Both the position numbers and the translations under genes were made by a program. DNA of 64,000 nt from Auriscalpium vulgare (lineage: Eukaryota; Basidiomycota; Agaricomycetes; Russulales; Auriscalpiaceae). Below, piece after piece: positions 12,333 through 24,319 of the stretch (its first letter is position 1; every line of letters starts with the position of its first letter). The notes beneath the pieces were generated by a model that saw only the letters and a list, made by a program, of their open reading frames with translations, was not told where the DNA came from and ran no database searches. Where the stretch lies: the NCBI GenBank assembly GCA_019915015.1, contig JAHBBC010000015.1, positions 930,001 to 994,000 of the forward strand. The letters run 5' to 3'.

Positions 12333-14017
12333 GTCTTCCACAAGCGCAGATGCGTATGTACTTAGACCAACTGAGGATCAGTACTTTGTTGAGATGAAGG
12401 AGGAGTCTGAGTCGCGGCGATGACGCGGTTGTCGTTGCGCCCAAGGGAAGCCATCACGTGGCCGCAATATCGCGCTGATGACAGTGATTTGGCTCGATGA
12501 CGCGTTCGAGTCCCGACGAAGAACGAAATCAAAAGATATAGCCCGGCGCCCCAGAAACTAAATCCATGAGTATGTTCGACACCGCGCCGGACACCAATGC
12601 ACTAGGGTTGAGTATCGGCCCAATTACAGTGCAGCTATCCTGGACCTGAACTTGACCTGAGAACTTGGGGACGGCTGATCACCCTGGGCGGGTGATATGC
12701 TCAGATCAAGCCACAATCTTACAATACAACGTAATTTTTAGCCCGTTGTGTTTTATCGCGAATTTCAGAAACGTATCGGATCCAGCGTCCTGGTTGCATG
12801 GAAGCGGCCACAGGTATACCGCTCAGGCCCGCACGGAGTCCAGACTGTCTCGGAAGAAGACCCCGTTGAACGGAAGAGGAACGCCTCATGCTGTTCTTTT
12901 GCCCCACGTTCCATGTGAAGCGCAGGGCGCGGATTCTCGGACGGATCTAGGACGCGCGCAGTCAGCAATCGCGCACCGATTGGTGTGAGACAAACGTCAT
13001 ACGCAGGGACAGTTGAAGGACGTGACTGGACGTCGTCGAGCAGGTGAGCATTGCGTCAATGCTGTCCGTGCAGGTAGGCCATGGCTTCACATGGAGTGAA
13101 GGCGGAGGACCTCCGAATAAGAGTTGCGCCCCGCTGTAGATGTTTTCGGGTTGTGGGATGCCAAACCGATTCAACAGCAGGCCTCGGGGCCAAAAAACCT
13201 ATCATCTTAGGTCATGGCCACCCTGAAATCAATTATGGTCAAGTGCACGAACGAACGGCAATGGCACAGGACCGATGCAAAACGCACTTGACGCCGTAAG
13301 TTGACCTTGATACGACCCAAACATTCCCATGCCATTGCCAATGCATTCAGTGCGCATCGCCCGCGAAAGTCCAGAGTATCTTCAGCGCGCAAACTCTCTC
13401 AGCCTTCCGGAAGATAGTCAAGCGTCGGCAGCAGTCTCCAAACCAGTTAGCCAGCCACTGATATCGGAGTATGGCAGCCGATTGGACCCCACCGTGGGCT
13501 GTGTTCATGTTCTAGCGTCCACGTTGACTTTTTCCAGCTTGCCCACTTACAGAATGTTGATGTAAGAGCGAGGCCCCGATGGAAAGACGCCTTCTGCCGA
13601 TGGCCGCCGCAAAGCGTCTATGTACGTAGAGCCACCGATCGTGTTGCTGCTCGCCACGAGGAGCACCAGTGGGAAGTCATCATCCCGACTCATTGATTCC
13701 GCGTCTTTATGAGAGACCATCGTGTTGTCTGATGTTCCACACTGATGAGCAGAAGAAAACGCCTCAGCTGACAGTGGGACGCCGAGTGCTGTCGTGGAGT
13801 GAGGTCGTTTCATAGATGCCCCCACTCGCCTGACAAGGGAGCCTGGGACGGATAAGAGGAACGATCGACAGCCGCGCAGTCGGCATTATTTTGACTCGAG
13901 TGCGAACAGAACTAAGCTACACATCTATCCCTGCCTCATCTCATCAGCCTGCTCGCTCCACATGAAATAGCCAGCACTCACAATATGATTACAACCAGCC
14001 TCCCAATCGCCTCCACA
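12333..14017. other. Intergenic between the DUF1917 gene and FCF1
   Basis: About 1.7 kb with only weak open frames. A 92-codon minus frame at 13547-13825 and a 107-codon plus frame at 12665-12988 show no domain, signal peptide or splice partners. I see no transposon ends or RNA gene. Confidence 0.4.
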
Positions 14018-14840
14018 TCATGCCGGCGCGCCCTGATCTGGCAGCCTCTCTATCGCATATCTTCTCCGCACAATGTACATGAGCGGAACGCCCGGAACCT
14101 TGCGGATGCGGCGGCGCAGCTCGCGATCGCAGGTGGCAACAATGTACGCGCGGCTCGCGGTGACGCGCTGCACGAGGCAGTCGTCGGCGTAGGTGCCGGG
14201 GTGCGAGCAGCGGAGGCGCTCGAAGCGCGGGTCGCGAGCAATACGGAGCGCAACTCGATACCGGTGGCCCAGCTTCTCGAGCTCAGCCATCACACAGTCG
14301 GTGACGCATGGGATGCCTGTGGGAGCTTGCATCAGCGGATGCCTGTGAGAACGGTAGGTAGATAGGTACACTTGGCGTAGAGGGTGTCCATCATCCCACT
14401 CATCAGCTCGAGCTTGTTCTGAAGGGAGAAGTTGATGAAGTTGGTATCGATGAGAACGCGGTATGGTGGGACCAGCGCGGTATTGTGTGCAAGGAAGAGA
14501 GAAGAGGCTACCGGTGCCCTGAGAGGTGCCCCAGACACACATAAACTGATTAACAAAAATATTCGACAGACACGGTCAGAGGACGTACACTCTCCGGACC
14601 GCCTTCTCCTTTTCCTCTTCCTCTTTCTTTTTCTGCTTCAATTGGTTTTCCTTGCTACAGACGAGGATTGCGTTCATCAGCGAGGTGCACAGGCAGGCGT
14701 TGACAAGGTACCCACAGCCGTATGTCATTCGGATTGAGCATGCGCTTGACCGCTGCGAATTTGCGGGTTTTCTTGGCTTTGCCCTGAGCGCAGAGTGAGT
14801 GAACATGCAAGCCGTATCTTCAAAAACGACCACGTACCAT
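14018..14840 (-). CDS. FCF1: FCF1, PIN-domain rRNA-processing factor of the SSU processome
   Basis: FCF1 is an essential nucleolar protein needed for early cleavages of the pre-rRNA that yield 18S rRNA. The initiator Met at 14840 is an exon by itself, followed directly by a GTACGT donor. The next exon starts [16 protein letters not shown], the highly conserved N-terminus of the family. Further exons give [15 protein letters not shown], the start of the PIN domain with its first acidic residue, then [14 protein letters not shown] and ADDCLVQRV, the next acidic cluster. [16 protein letters not shown] and a short basic tail follow, ending at 14018. The protein is about 190-200 residues, the usual family size. 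The gene is divergent from the large acidic-protein gene, with about 205 bases between the start codons. Confidence 0.92.
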
Positions 14841-15045
14841 GCTGTCTGGCTAGGACGAGGGAGAGCGAGGCAGAGGAACGAAGTCGTCCCGGTCGGCCGT
14901 GGCCCGTCGACCACACACGTGACTTTCGGGAGTGACGGGATGTGACCTCATTTCGCGCCTCGAGTCCAGCACAAGACACTCGCTAAACACATTTCATTTC
15001 TCCCCCCCACCCGTCGCTCTTCGCGCCTTTGCGTCGCTTCAAAAC
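14841..15045. promoter_or_regulatory. Bidirectional promoter, FCF1 / large acidic protein gene
   Basis: Only 205 bases separate the two divergent ATGs, so both basal promoters and 5' leaders must lie here. A pyrimidine-rich stretch (TTCTCCCCCCCACCC) near 15000 is on the plus-strand side. No TATA box is evident, which fits housekeeping-type initiation. Confidence 0.5.
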
Positions 15046-18000
15046 ATGTCGTTTTCCCCCTTCCTCCCCTCCGCGCCCAACACCACACCGGCGGTGGCAG
15101 CCAGCGGACGGCGAGCGCAGCGCGCGCCAATATACAATCCCTACGACAAATTCACCGCGCCCGAGTTTGACGCGTGGATCGGCGACATCACGTCTGCCTT
15201 ACGACGCGCCCTGGGCCACGAGACGGAGGAGCCAGAGCAGGATAAACCTGAAGTGACGGCCGCGTCCGCCGAGCGCGACGCGAGCGACCCTCGCGATGTG
15301 GCGGGTACCGAAGCTGCCGACACCGACGAGGGCAGCGAGGAAGAGAGCTTCGTCATGGAGGATTCCTTTGCGCACATTGCCTCTCGCCGGGCCAAGGCGA
15401 AGGCTAAAGGCAAGGGCCGTGACCCGCGGGAGGGCCCAGGACTGGGCGACGGGCGACGGGACCAACCCATCGAAATACTGTCCGACTCTGGTTCACAAAG
15501 CGGTGGTTCTGATGCGGACGAAGATGAAGAAGTGGAAGAAAGTCTGAACGGCGATGGACGGTGGCATCGCCAGCGGGCAGCGCACCTCGCCGACGAACAT
15601 GAAGGTCAGTACTACGAGGAAGAAGGCACCCAGGAAGAAGAGGAGGAGGAAGGAGGAAGACGAAGAAGACGAAGAGGACGAGGAGGAAATCTGGAAAAGA
15701 GCGGGTGGAAGCCGCAGTCAGAAGTATGTCGAGTACGTCGATGACGACGACGAAGATGAAGACGGAGAGAAGGAAGTCGTGGTAGAGGTGCGCAACGCGG
15801 AATCTGACGAAGAAGATGATGCCCAAGAGGACGAAGAAGGTGTGCAATAATGCCTTTACATTGATGCGATAAATTCCGTGCTCAGTGTTTCTTAACAGAA
15901 TCTGTGTTCCCCCCACCTCGTCACCGACGTATCTTGCCGTCGCCTGAGATTGTTGATCCATGGGAAGGTCCACGCACATACGCAGAGGACTTCTACTCCG
16001 GCGGTGATCTCCCAGTCGTCGCCGCGGACGGTTTGACCCCGAACCATCTCACACCGGCTGTCCAAAGCCCTGCTCACCTGGACGGAGATGCCCTCAACGA
16101 GGATTTCAGTATCACACCAGGGGTTCTATCTGAAGACGAGGGAGCAGAGAGCATCAGATCCGACTCACTCTTGCCTGCCGAGTCGCCGGCGCATGCGGTC
16201 ATTGACGTCGATCTTGACGGCGTCGATGCAGACGAGGATGACGAGGCTGACGAACTGCGTGGTGATCACAGTAGTATGCACGCAGAGCCCGCGGCATTAC
16301 CAGGTACGCTCACTACCCCGTAAAATACACTTCATACCTGACGGTTCCTTCTATCGAACTAGACATCGCGGTGCAGCCTGTCCCCCCCTCTCCCTCCAGA
16401 GTCGATGAAGATCGTGAGCTCACACCTTCCCCTGCATCTCGTGATCTCGTAGCCGCCACCCCGTCCACTCCTCCCAGATCTCCAAACAAGTTCCTTGCGA
16501 CGCCGGGCAGACCTATGAAGCCACGTACACCTGCACTTCGCACACCCCTCGCAAACCCGCAAGGGTCCGATGACGACGCCGACTGGGACTGGAACAACCC
16601 GCCGGCGTTCAACGGCCGCCCCGCAGACCGTGCCGGCCATCTTGTGTCCGACTTCTATGATGACAATATCCTGACCAATGGCATTTCTGAGGACGAGAAG
16701 GAGGCAGACATTCAAGTGGACCAGGATGGCGAAGATGACGGGGAGGACGAGGACGATACAGGCGATGTATGGGGGACAATGCCGTTGGGCACGAGTGACC
16801 TTGACGTGCCCGACTGGGGTCGAAACGCAGACGGTGACGCCAACTCTGACGTTGACATCGAAGAAAACGACGCGGATGCCAACCCGCAAGCTATCGAGGT
16901 TGACCAGGATGTGCCCACTCCCCAGCAGATCCTCCAGTTCACCGACGAAGACTCCTTTGGGGAGCTCCCTGCGTCGACCTCCCCTTCTCCTCCCCGTCCG
17001 GGCGCGAACCCTTACAGTATTCAACGGGATGCGATTGAGAAACTCTTTGCCGACCTCGAGCGACAGGACGCGGACTCCACGTCTATTTTGGAGTCCTTCG
17101 TGGAGGCGGACGCCTTTACGTCGGCGGATCTTGGAGAGGCATCAAGTCCACTTCGCAGCCGACGCAGTTGGGTGTCTGAAGAGCTCGAGGGTCTCGACGA
17201 AGGTAGCGCCGATAGTATCATTCAGGGTAACATTGCGGAGTTGTCGTTTGCCGCGACGGCGAACTTTTCAGAGGTGAACGATGCAGCTGCTAGTGCGGAT
17301 GCGGATGCGCTTTACTTTGTGGAGGAGACGCCTGAATGGCTGGACGGCACCCTGCTGGACGACAGCGCCATTGACGTTGCATCGGCTGCTCCGAGTGAGG
17401 TTGAAATGTTGGGCGTCACGGATGCACAGCAGTATCTCGTCGAGGTAAATATTGATTGTTTTTCATCAAGGCATGCTAGCTTAACTCTGTGCTGTCACAT
17501 AGGATCCGGAAGTTGATGCCCAAGCCATCGAGACTCTCGCCTTTGAGGAGCGTGAAATAGTCATCGAAACCGTGCAGTCTACTCCTGCACCGCAACCCGC
17601 AACCGAACTCCCCGTCGAGGGCCCCGTCCCAGCTCCCGTCACCGCCGACCCCAATGTGCCCGATCCTGCTTCTCCTCACATGCGCTCCACCTCACCTGCA
17701 CCCGTCGCTGATTCCTCCTTCCTCGCCCCTATGTCCGACAAGCTCCCCGCATTGCCGCCGTCCATTTTCAAAGCGTTCGCACTCGACAGCCCGAAGAAGA
17801 AAACAGGCCTGGGTGGCGGGAGCGGCTTGTTCACGCCTGTCGGCGGTGTCGAGGATGGCACGCCGACGCCGTCGGAAGGCAGCGAGAGTGGCATTGCTGA
17901 GGAAGTCGTTGCCGAGGAATTACGCCAGGGCGCAGCCGATGTCGCGACGTCGCCGCTAGCGGAAGAGATACACTCCGCCACTGACGACACCGCTGTGCCT

Positions 18001-20358
18001 TCGGAGGGGCAGCCTACAAGCGCCAGTTCAAAGGAGCTTCTGGAAGACAGTACAGCAGCTTCAGACGCCCCTGTTGACTTGTCTTTGGGAGGAGATCTTG
18101 ACCAAATGGTGGTGGCCGACGTGCCCGAAGAGGCCACAGAGCCGGACATATCGGGCAAGGAGCCTGTAGCTGAGGTCGAAAATTCTGTGCTGATGGTCGG
18201 AGAACCCAAAAGCGAGCTTGGAGAGCTTGCAGCAGTGGCCGAAGAACCTGCAATCGAATCGGAACGAGAGCTTTCCGTGACCGACGGATTTGCTGTAGGT
18301 GAAGGACCAGTCGCGGTCGACGAGCCTGCTGCAGCAGACGAGCCCGCCCCGTCAACGGTGGATATCGAGGAGAGCCCGGCAGATAACGCCACATCTACGC
18401 CTGAGGAAGACAAACTCGATGACCTTAACCTCGAATATCCCACTAGCCTCCCGGAGTCTGAAGTTCTGCTCGACATGGACGATGAGGAGGACGCAGACGG
18501 AGAAGTCGATCCTGACTACTCACCTACCGAAACTACGGACGACACTGACCCATTCCGGTTGATGGGGTCGGATAGCAAGGTCGCTCCTGGTGCTGTCGAG
18601 AACGACGAGCCTAGCTCTTCAGAGGACGTTACTCCCGCTGTGGAGGAGGCTCCTCCTGTTCTCGAGGAAGAAGCCCCGTTAGTAGAAGCGACTACGTCGT
18701 GAGTTGGCCTGTTGATCGACTTCCTTTCGGGTTCTGACGGTTTGTCTAGGACCACGCCAGAACTAGAACGCCCAGTCGAGCACCCAGTGGCCACTACGGA
18801 AGATGGCTCTTCACATGAGCAGAAAGCTGACTCTACAATTGCCAGCACTCCGTCTACCGCAAGTGGTCGCGAGGAGCAGTCTCCCGAGCCTGAACGTTCC
18901 CTGAAGCGCAAGCGTACCTTGCCAGATGTCTCCATGCCGCCTCGTCTGACTCGTTCGAAGTCAACGATCACTGCAAATGCTAGCAAACGGACAGCGACGG
19001 CCCGAAAAGGCAAGGGAAAGCAAGACGATGTCAGCGACACCGAGACTGTGGCGGACGAACCCGAGCCTGTTGAGCGCAAGACCAAACTTCGGTTGCAAGC
19101 ACCGGCCTCCCGCGCACAATCCGTGGCATCTACGGCGACTTCATCTGTACAATCTCCTACGACGCATCACCCGAACCAAGCCAAGCTTCCTCCCCTTATG
19201 CATAGCCACTCGGACAATTTCATTCATCACCACCATGGTCGTCCCGCCGCCCCGCCAGCCGCCGTTCCTCCGCCAATCACGCAGCCGAAGGCACCTGTGA
19301 AGTTACGCTCGACCTCTGCCGAGATACCACCAACTCCTGTGAGCTCCCAACCTGCCGCGCCCAGACGCCTCCCCAACGTCAATTCTCCCGTCACTCGCTC
19401 GAACTGCCGCTTCCACAAAATCAGCTTGCCTCGTGAGGAGGGAGGTCCTCGCGTTTCCTTTGTTGTACCAGGCTGCTCCCTCGGAGATGGAGAGCTCATG
19501 GAAGACGAAGAGATTGAGGACCACGGTTTCGCAACCATGGAGGACTACAACCGGATGGTCCCTGACATCGAGTCCCTCGACTTCAACTCCTACTTGATTG
19601 GGGTCCTGCGCCAGGTTGTCGGCGTCGATTTGCTCCGTGAACAGGAGATTTTCTACTTGCCTACGCCAGGCGAAGAGGTGGCCAACAAGAAGGAGCGTCG
19701 GAAGTCCGCTGCTGATAAGCTGCGGCTGTCCCACCGTCAGTCTAAGACATCCGCAGAGTTGCGGTCGCTGACTGCTGATTCACCCCGTCTGTCGGAGGGC
19801 TCACGTCGTTCTGCTACGCCCTCCGTCATGGGGGACCAGCGGTCGCGTGGTGATTCAGGCTCCGTCGATGGGAGCCTCGCCCGACTAAAGAACGGCAAGG
19901 CCAAAAGTGGAGCGGCATCCAATTACTCCGAGAGCGTGGGTGTAGCTAGCGAGATCGACGAGGACGACGGGCGGAATGTCAAACGGCGGAAGGTCTCGCC
20001 CGACACGAATGACGACAATGCATCCGTGGCCGCCAGTGCATCTCCCTCTGCCCCTCTGTCTGCTGTGGAAAAGTCCGTGTCCTCGCTGAAGCCGGCAAAA
20101 CTCAGACGGAGCAAACGCAGAGGGTTGCACATTGATGCCGCTGCCTACAAGCCAGAGGATGACGCCGAGGACGAGGAGGCTGAGCCTGACGTCACTGCCA
20201 AGGAGAAGCGTCCAAATGGTGGCCGTAGGAAACGTGGCCGTACCAGTACGATGGATGAAATTCCGTCGGGTATCCCCAAACCGAAGAAGTCACGGCTTCG
20301 CAAGAGCATGTCGACGCCCGCTGGGCAAAACACCAATGGGGCAGAGCAATCTGAGTAG
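15046..20358 (+). CDS. Large acidic, low-complexity protein (1,676 aa), function unknown
   Basis: Six exons join in frame: 15046-15604, 15660-15839, 15899-16303, 16363-17444, 17503-18698 and 18750-20358. All five introns are 51-59 bases with GT..AG ends, and the total of 5,031 coding bases is divisible by three. The N-terminus has a compact conserved-looking block (IYNPYDKFTAPEFDAWIGDI). Long Asp/Glu/Ser-rich and Pro-rich segments follow, then Lys/Arg-rich patches such as LKRKRTLP and GRRKRGRTS, and a His stretch (HHHHG). A second ordered-looking block near the last third runs from RFHKISLPREEGGPRVSF to LREQEIFYLPTPGEE. The composition suggests a nuclear or chromatin-associated protein, but this is inference and no family is recognised. 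The ATG context is AAAACATGTC. Confidence 0.8.
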
Positions 20359-21676
20359 TCAGATCGTTGGTTTCGTTTATTGTTGTGTATAGTAATGTCT
20401 CTGCATTTTTTTCCGCAACATCGCACTTTCAATCCACACTTTCAATCCACACTAATCGCATTCGGCATTTTTGACAACTCCATCTTTGTGCGTGCTTCTT
20501 CTCCGAGACGGCGTCATAGGACTGAGCCTCTTAACAGCCGCTATGCATCTTCGGGAAGGATAGGGCACTGCATACAACCTCGACGTCATTGTGCTGTCGT
20601 GGTTGACCAGGCGGCGGAGCGCGTCTTGTGGCCCCTTGCCCCGAGCCTCCGAACTGAGCATATAGTACGGGCTTCTGGGTAATTTTACGACGTGTCTCAT
20701 TCGAGTAAGGTCGAGGACTTCCTTGCAACCCAGGTCCGTTGTTGAATTCTCCGCACATAAGCCGAGCTTGGAAGTCGTGGTCAGGACCAGCGGCTGAAGG
20801 ACGACGGAGGCATCGATTGTTCCGTGCGTATCTTATCCGATTCACCTTCTTTAAGAAGCTCGGCCCTCTTTTGGGGGGTGTCGGTCGCACGATTGGCAAA
20901 TCGTCGAGCGTCCCGCTCCAGGGGACGGGGTAATTCGATGCTCGCCGCCCGTGGGGTGATGTGGGGTCGACCTTAATGCGACGTCGGGTAAGGAGCAGCC
21001 CTGATAGGCTCACACTCGTCTGTTTCCCTACCGGACCCCCTACGGGCAAGCACTGGTGCGATGTTTCATCTTGGCGAATTGAATCATTTGCTTTGGTCTG
21101 TTGATGGGATGCGCCCAAAGCGCTGAATTGCTCAAGACCCGATTCCATGAAGCCAAATACCGTTTGTAGGTCTTGCACATCAGCTCTATAATCCAGGCTG
21201 ATTCTTTGCAAACTACGATGCTTGTCAGATTTGACGGAAGCACAGTCAGGCGCCATCGCTGCCATGTATAGTCCGAGCGAATTTAGGCGTCGTTGGCACT
21301 AATTCATCGCGCCCGCCAATGTCTATATCCCCCGCATTGTTCACGAGGGGATGGTGGTGGGACTGGGCTGCTCGCGACGGCTCCAAACGCCCGCCTGTCC
21401 CTTGTACCAGCGGGAAGGAACACGTACCCGGTCGTCCGGAGGCTTCTTTCTCGCAAGGACCTCGGAACGACACACTCTCTCGCGCACGTCGGATTTTCTC
21501 TGGATCCCACTGCTGTCGTCACATTGCCAGAATGCTGCCCAGGTCGTCCCGGAGCACTTAATACAGCGCAGTTCAACGAAATTACATGCCGCCCTCGAGT
21601 CCGTTCTCAGCTCTCATTACTTGTCCTGACATTGTTCGCCCTCTGCCCGCTTCCGCCTTTGGGCTTCTGACGCACG
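20359..21676. other. Intergenic, with a 244-codon open frame on the minus strand
   Basis: A continuous minus-strand frame runs 20531-21265 with no recognisable domain, signal peptide or membrane segment. Its composition (Arg, Pro, Ser) is that of chance frames. A short direct repeat of CTTTCAATCCACA occurs at 20428-20453. The segment next to 21677 should contain the promoter of the TmpA-like gene. Confidence 0.4.
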
Positions 21677-23819
21677 ATGGCCGAGCTCAAGACTCTCAAG
21701 GACCCAGAGAATGGGATGATGGATGTAGTTCATCTTGAAGATATCTCAAAGAAAGCCGCCGACGGGATATCGCGACCTGAGAAGGCTCTTACCCACGACG
21801 CAGCCGTCGTCTTCCCCGCTCTTACCTCTCATGCGAAGGAGCCGATCAAGCCCAAGCCTGCCAAGAAGCGCGCACCACGTCGAGTGCGTTTTTTACTGTG
21901 GTTCAATACATACCGGTTTGTCTTTTCTCGCAGATACTTCTCGCGTCGTCAATTGACAATGTGTCACAGCAAATTCTTCGCATTCGTCATTACCCTCAAC
22001 ATCATCGGTCTTGTGCTTGCCGCTACGAGCGTCTGGGAGTACCCTCGAAGATACACAGGCGGTTTCGTCCTCGGCAACCTACTGACAGCTATCCTAATGC
22101 GCAACGAGCTCTTCGGCCGCGTATTATATTTACTGGTTAATACCCTATTCGCCAAGGTGAGATACCGGGCACTCCACGGCTATCTAAGCGCACATACTAA
22201 CTCCTTTCGCGGGGGAAGTGGACGCCGCTCTGGTTCCGCCTTGGTTGTACGTCGGTTCTTCAACACCTTGGGGGAATACACTCTGGATGCGCGACTTCTG
22301 GATTCCTCTGGCTCATCTTTCGTGTCACTCTGATCTTCATCAACCACAAGAATAATCACGATGCGATTCTTGTCACCGGTGTCACTACCAACATCGCTGT
22401 GGCGATCAGTATTGCGAGCGCGTTCCCCTGGGTTCGTAATACGCACCATAAGTGAGTCTATATTTCGAAAACCAAGGGGCCTTGTTCTCATGATTTGGCA
22501 GTGTCTTTGAACGCCACCATCGGTTCATCGGCTGGCTTGGCCTTCTTTCAAGTTAGTCTCTTTGCGCGCGCTGCTGGCCCCACCCGTACATATGCTGACC
22601 CCAATCTCATCAGCCTGGGTTTTCGTCGTGCTTGGTGACAGCTATGACCTAGAAACACATAGCTGGAATCCAGACGGCACCAACATCCTCCGCCAGCAAG
22701 ACTTCTGGTTTGCGTTTGGGATGACGATATTGTGCGCAATCCTCCTTTGTATATCAATTGCGAGGTTTCTGATATGAGCCCCGTATCAGTATACTCATTC
22801 CGTGGTTCACCGTGCGCGAAGTTAAGGTTGACGTCGAGATTGTGCGTCACCCTTCCCGCCTGTATTTTCACATGTATTTACTCAGTCGCGCAGCCCTCTC
22901 CGAAGGTGGCGATATTGCGCTTCGAGCGGGGGATGCAGCAAGGCCTTCTCGCCCGCATATCCCGTTCCTCGGTCATGGAATACCACGCCTTTGGAATTAT
23001 TTCGTGCGTCCTTTGCGTTCTATTGACCTCCTCATGCTCAAATAAGACTTTTGTGCAGCGAGGGAACCCATGCCAAATACCACTACTTGATCTGCGGTGT
23101 ACAAGGCGACTTCACGCGCAGCCTCGTGACAGACCCTCCGACCCGCATTTGGACGCGCCAGCTGAAGGTACTTCCGCCTTTTCAGTTCGAACGCCCTGCC
23201 TTACACCAGACCGACAGTTCGCCGGTGTGTCCAACACGTCGAAGCTTTACCACCGGGGCATCCGCGTCTGCACAGGCACAGGTATCGGCGCTGCTCTCGC
23301 AACATGTCTCCAGGTACGTCGCCGAGTCTGTTGCCGACGAGGTCCCTCCGCTTATGACTACTTCAGGATCCAAATTGGTGAGACATTTGGCCTGTTGGTG
23401 TCGTATACAAGAACTGAGCCCGCTTATTCTGAGCAGGTACTTGATTTGGATAGGTTCCGACCAAGAGAAAACATTCGGGCCTACGATTAACGGTCTCATC
23501 CGTCGACATATAGGTCCTGAGCGCATGACTCTTTGGGACTCAAAACAGCGGGGTGAGCAACAACAGGGTTACGGCTCGAATGTCAGGCTAATCGAAGGGA
23601 ATGACCAAGGTGGGCGGCCAGACGTCATGAAGATCCTGAAAGAAGTGTACGCGTCGTGGCAGGCCGAGGTCGTGTTTATCACATCGAACTATCAAGGCAA
23701 CCAGGACTTAATGGAGGGCTGCAAGGAAGCTGGGATCCATGCATTTGTGCGTCTTCACCTAAGCTACTCAGCTACAATGACCATAATTTGTTTTACAGGG
23801 GACGCTATGGGACTTTTGA
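21677..23819 (+). CDS. TmpA-like polytopic membrane protein (NRPS12 / adenylating-enzyme-associated type)
   Basis: The start MAELKTLKDPENG is followed by a charged cytosolic N-terminus, then RFLLWFNTYR. The first membrane helix follows after an intron (FAFVITLNIIGLVLAATSVW). Further exons give LGNLLTAILMRNELFGRVLYL, WLIFRVTLIFINHKNNHDAI, TTNIAVAISIASAFPWVRN, HHRFIGWLGL and WVFVVLGDSYDLETHSW. The C-terminal soluble half has KYHYLICGVQGDFTRSL, a glycine-rich CTGTGIGAALATCLQ, EKTFGPTINGLI and AEVVFITSNYQGNQDLMEGC. It ends, after a last intron, with HAFGTLWDF. Remembered relatives are Aspergillus TmpA, a membrane flavoprotein-like regulator of conidiation, and basidiomycete proteins named NRPS12 or AMP-dependent synthetase-like. 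The catalytic role is not established. Many introns make the exact model uncertain. Confidence 0.7.
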
Positions 23820-24319
23820 CCACGCTTTGCCCGTTTTTTCTTGCACTCTCGTCGTCGACCTATAGGCTTATGCTGAAGTAGCACATCTTTTATTTCTAAC
23901 CTTACGTACCAAACGGGCGTCAGTAAGGGAAGTTCGTGCCGGGGTTTAAGCTGTCTGTCCCGAGATGCGGCCGGTATTTCGCACATACGCATCGTCGCGG
24001 AGCGAGTTGCACTGTGTCACGCACGGGGCTGCTGGGGGAGCCGAGCAAGGCCGTCGTCAAATTTTAGGATTTTTCCGGGGCATTGTTCACGAGATAGGCG
24101 TTGTTCGCATGACGTAGAATGCGGAGAAAGAGCGCTGTGGGGAAATTGACCGCACTGGCAGAAACCCTTCACAAGCTCCGGTCACTTCCATCCACTTCTG
24201 AGCCTCACTGAATAGCGAACGTTGACCGGAATCAGGTGGCATCACAGTCAGACTTTTCTTGCCATACATCGCTCTAGTAGTACCACAGCATCGATGGCAG
24301 TGTGATGCAAGCTGAGGCG
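23820..24319. other. Intergenic, convergent 3' ends
   Basis: This 500-base gap lies between the 3' ends of the TmpA-like gene (plus) and oligoribonuclease (minus). It should contain both 3' UTRs. No further gene is seen. Confidence 0.5.

Noticed and set aside
20428..20453. Two tandem copies of CTTTCAATCCACA, considered as the start of a repeat array
   Set aside because: Only two units with no spacers. Nothing like a CRISPR or satellite array follows, and CRISPR is not expected in a fungal genome.
20531..21265. A 244-codon minus-strand frame between the acidic-protein gene and the TmpA-like gene
   Set aside because: No domain, signal peptide, membrane segment or splice structure; Arg/Pro/Ser-rich like chance frames in this GC-rich DNA. 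Kept only as a note on the intergenic region.
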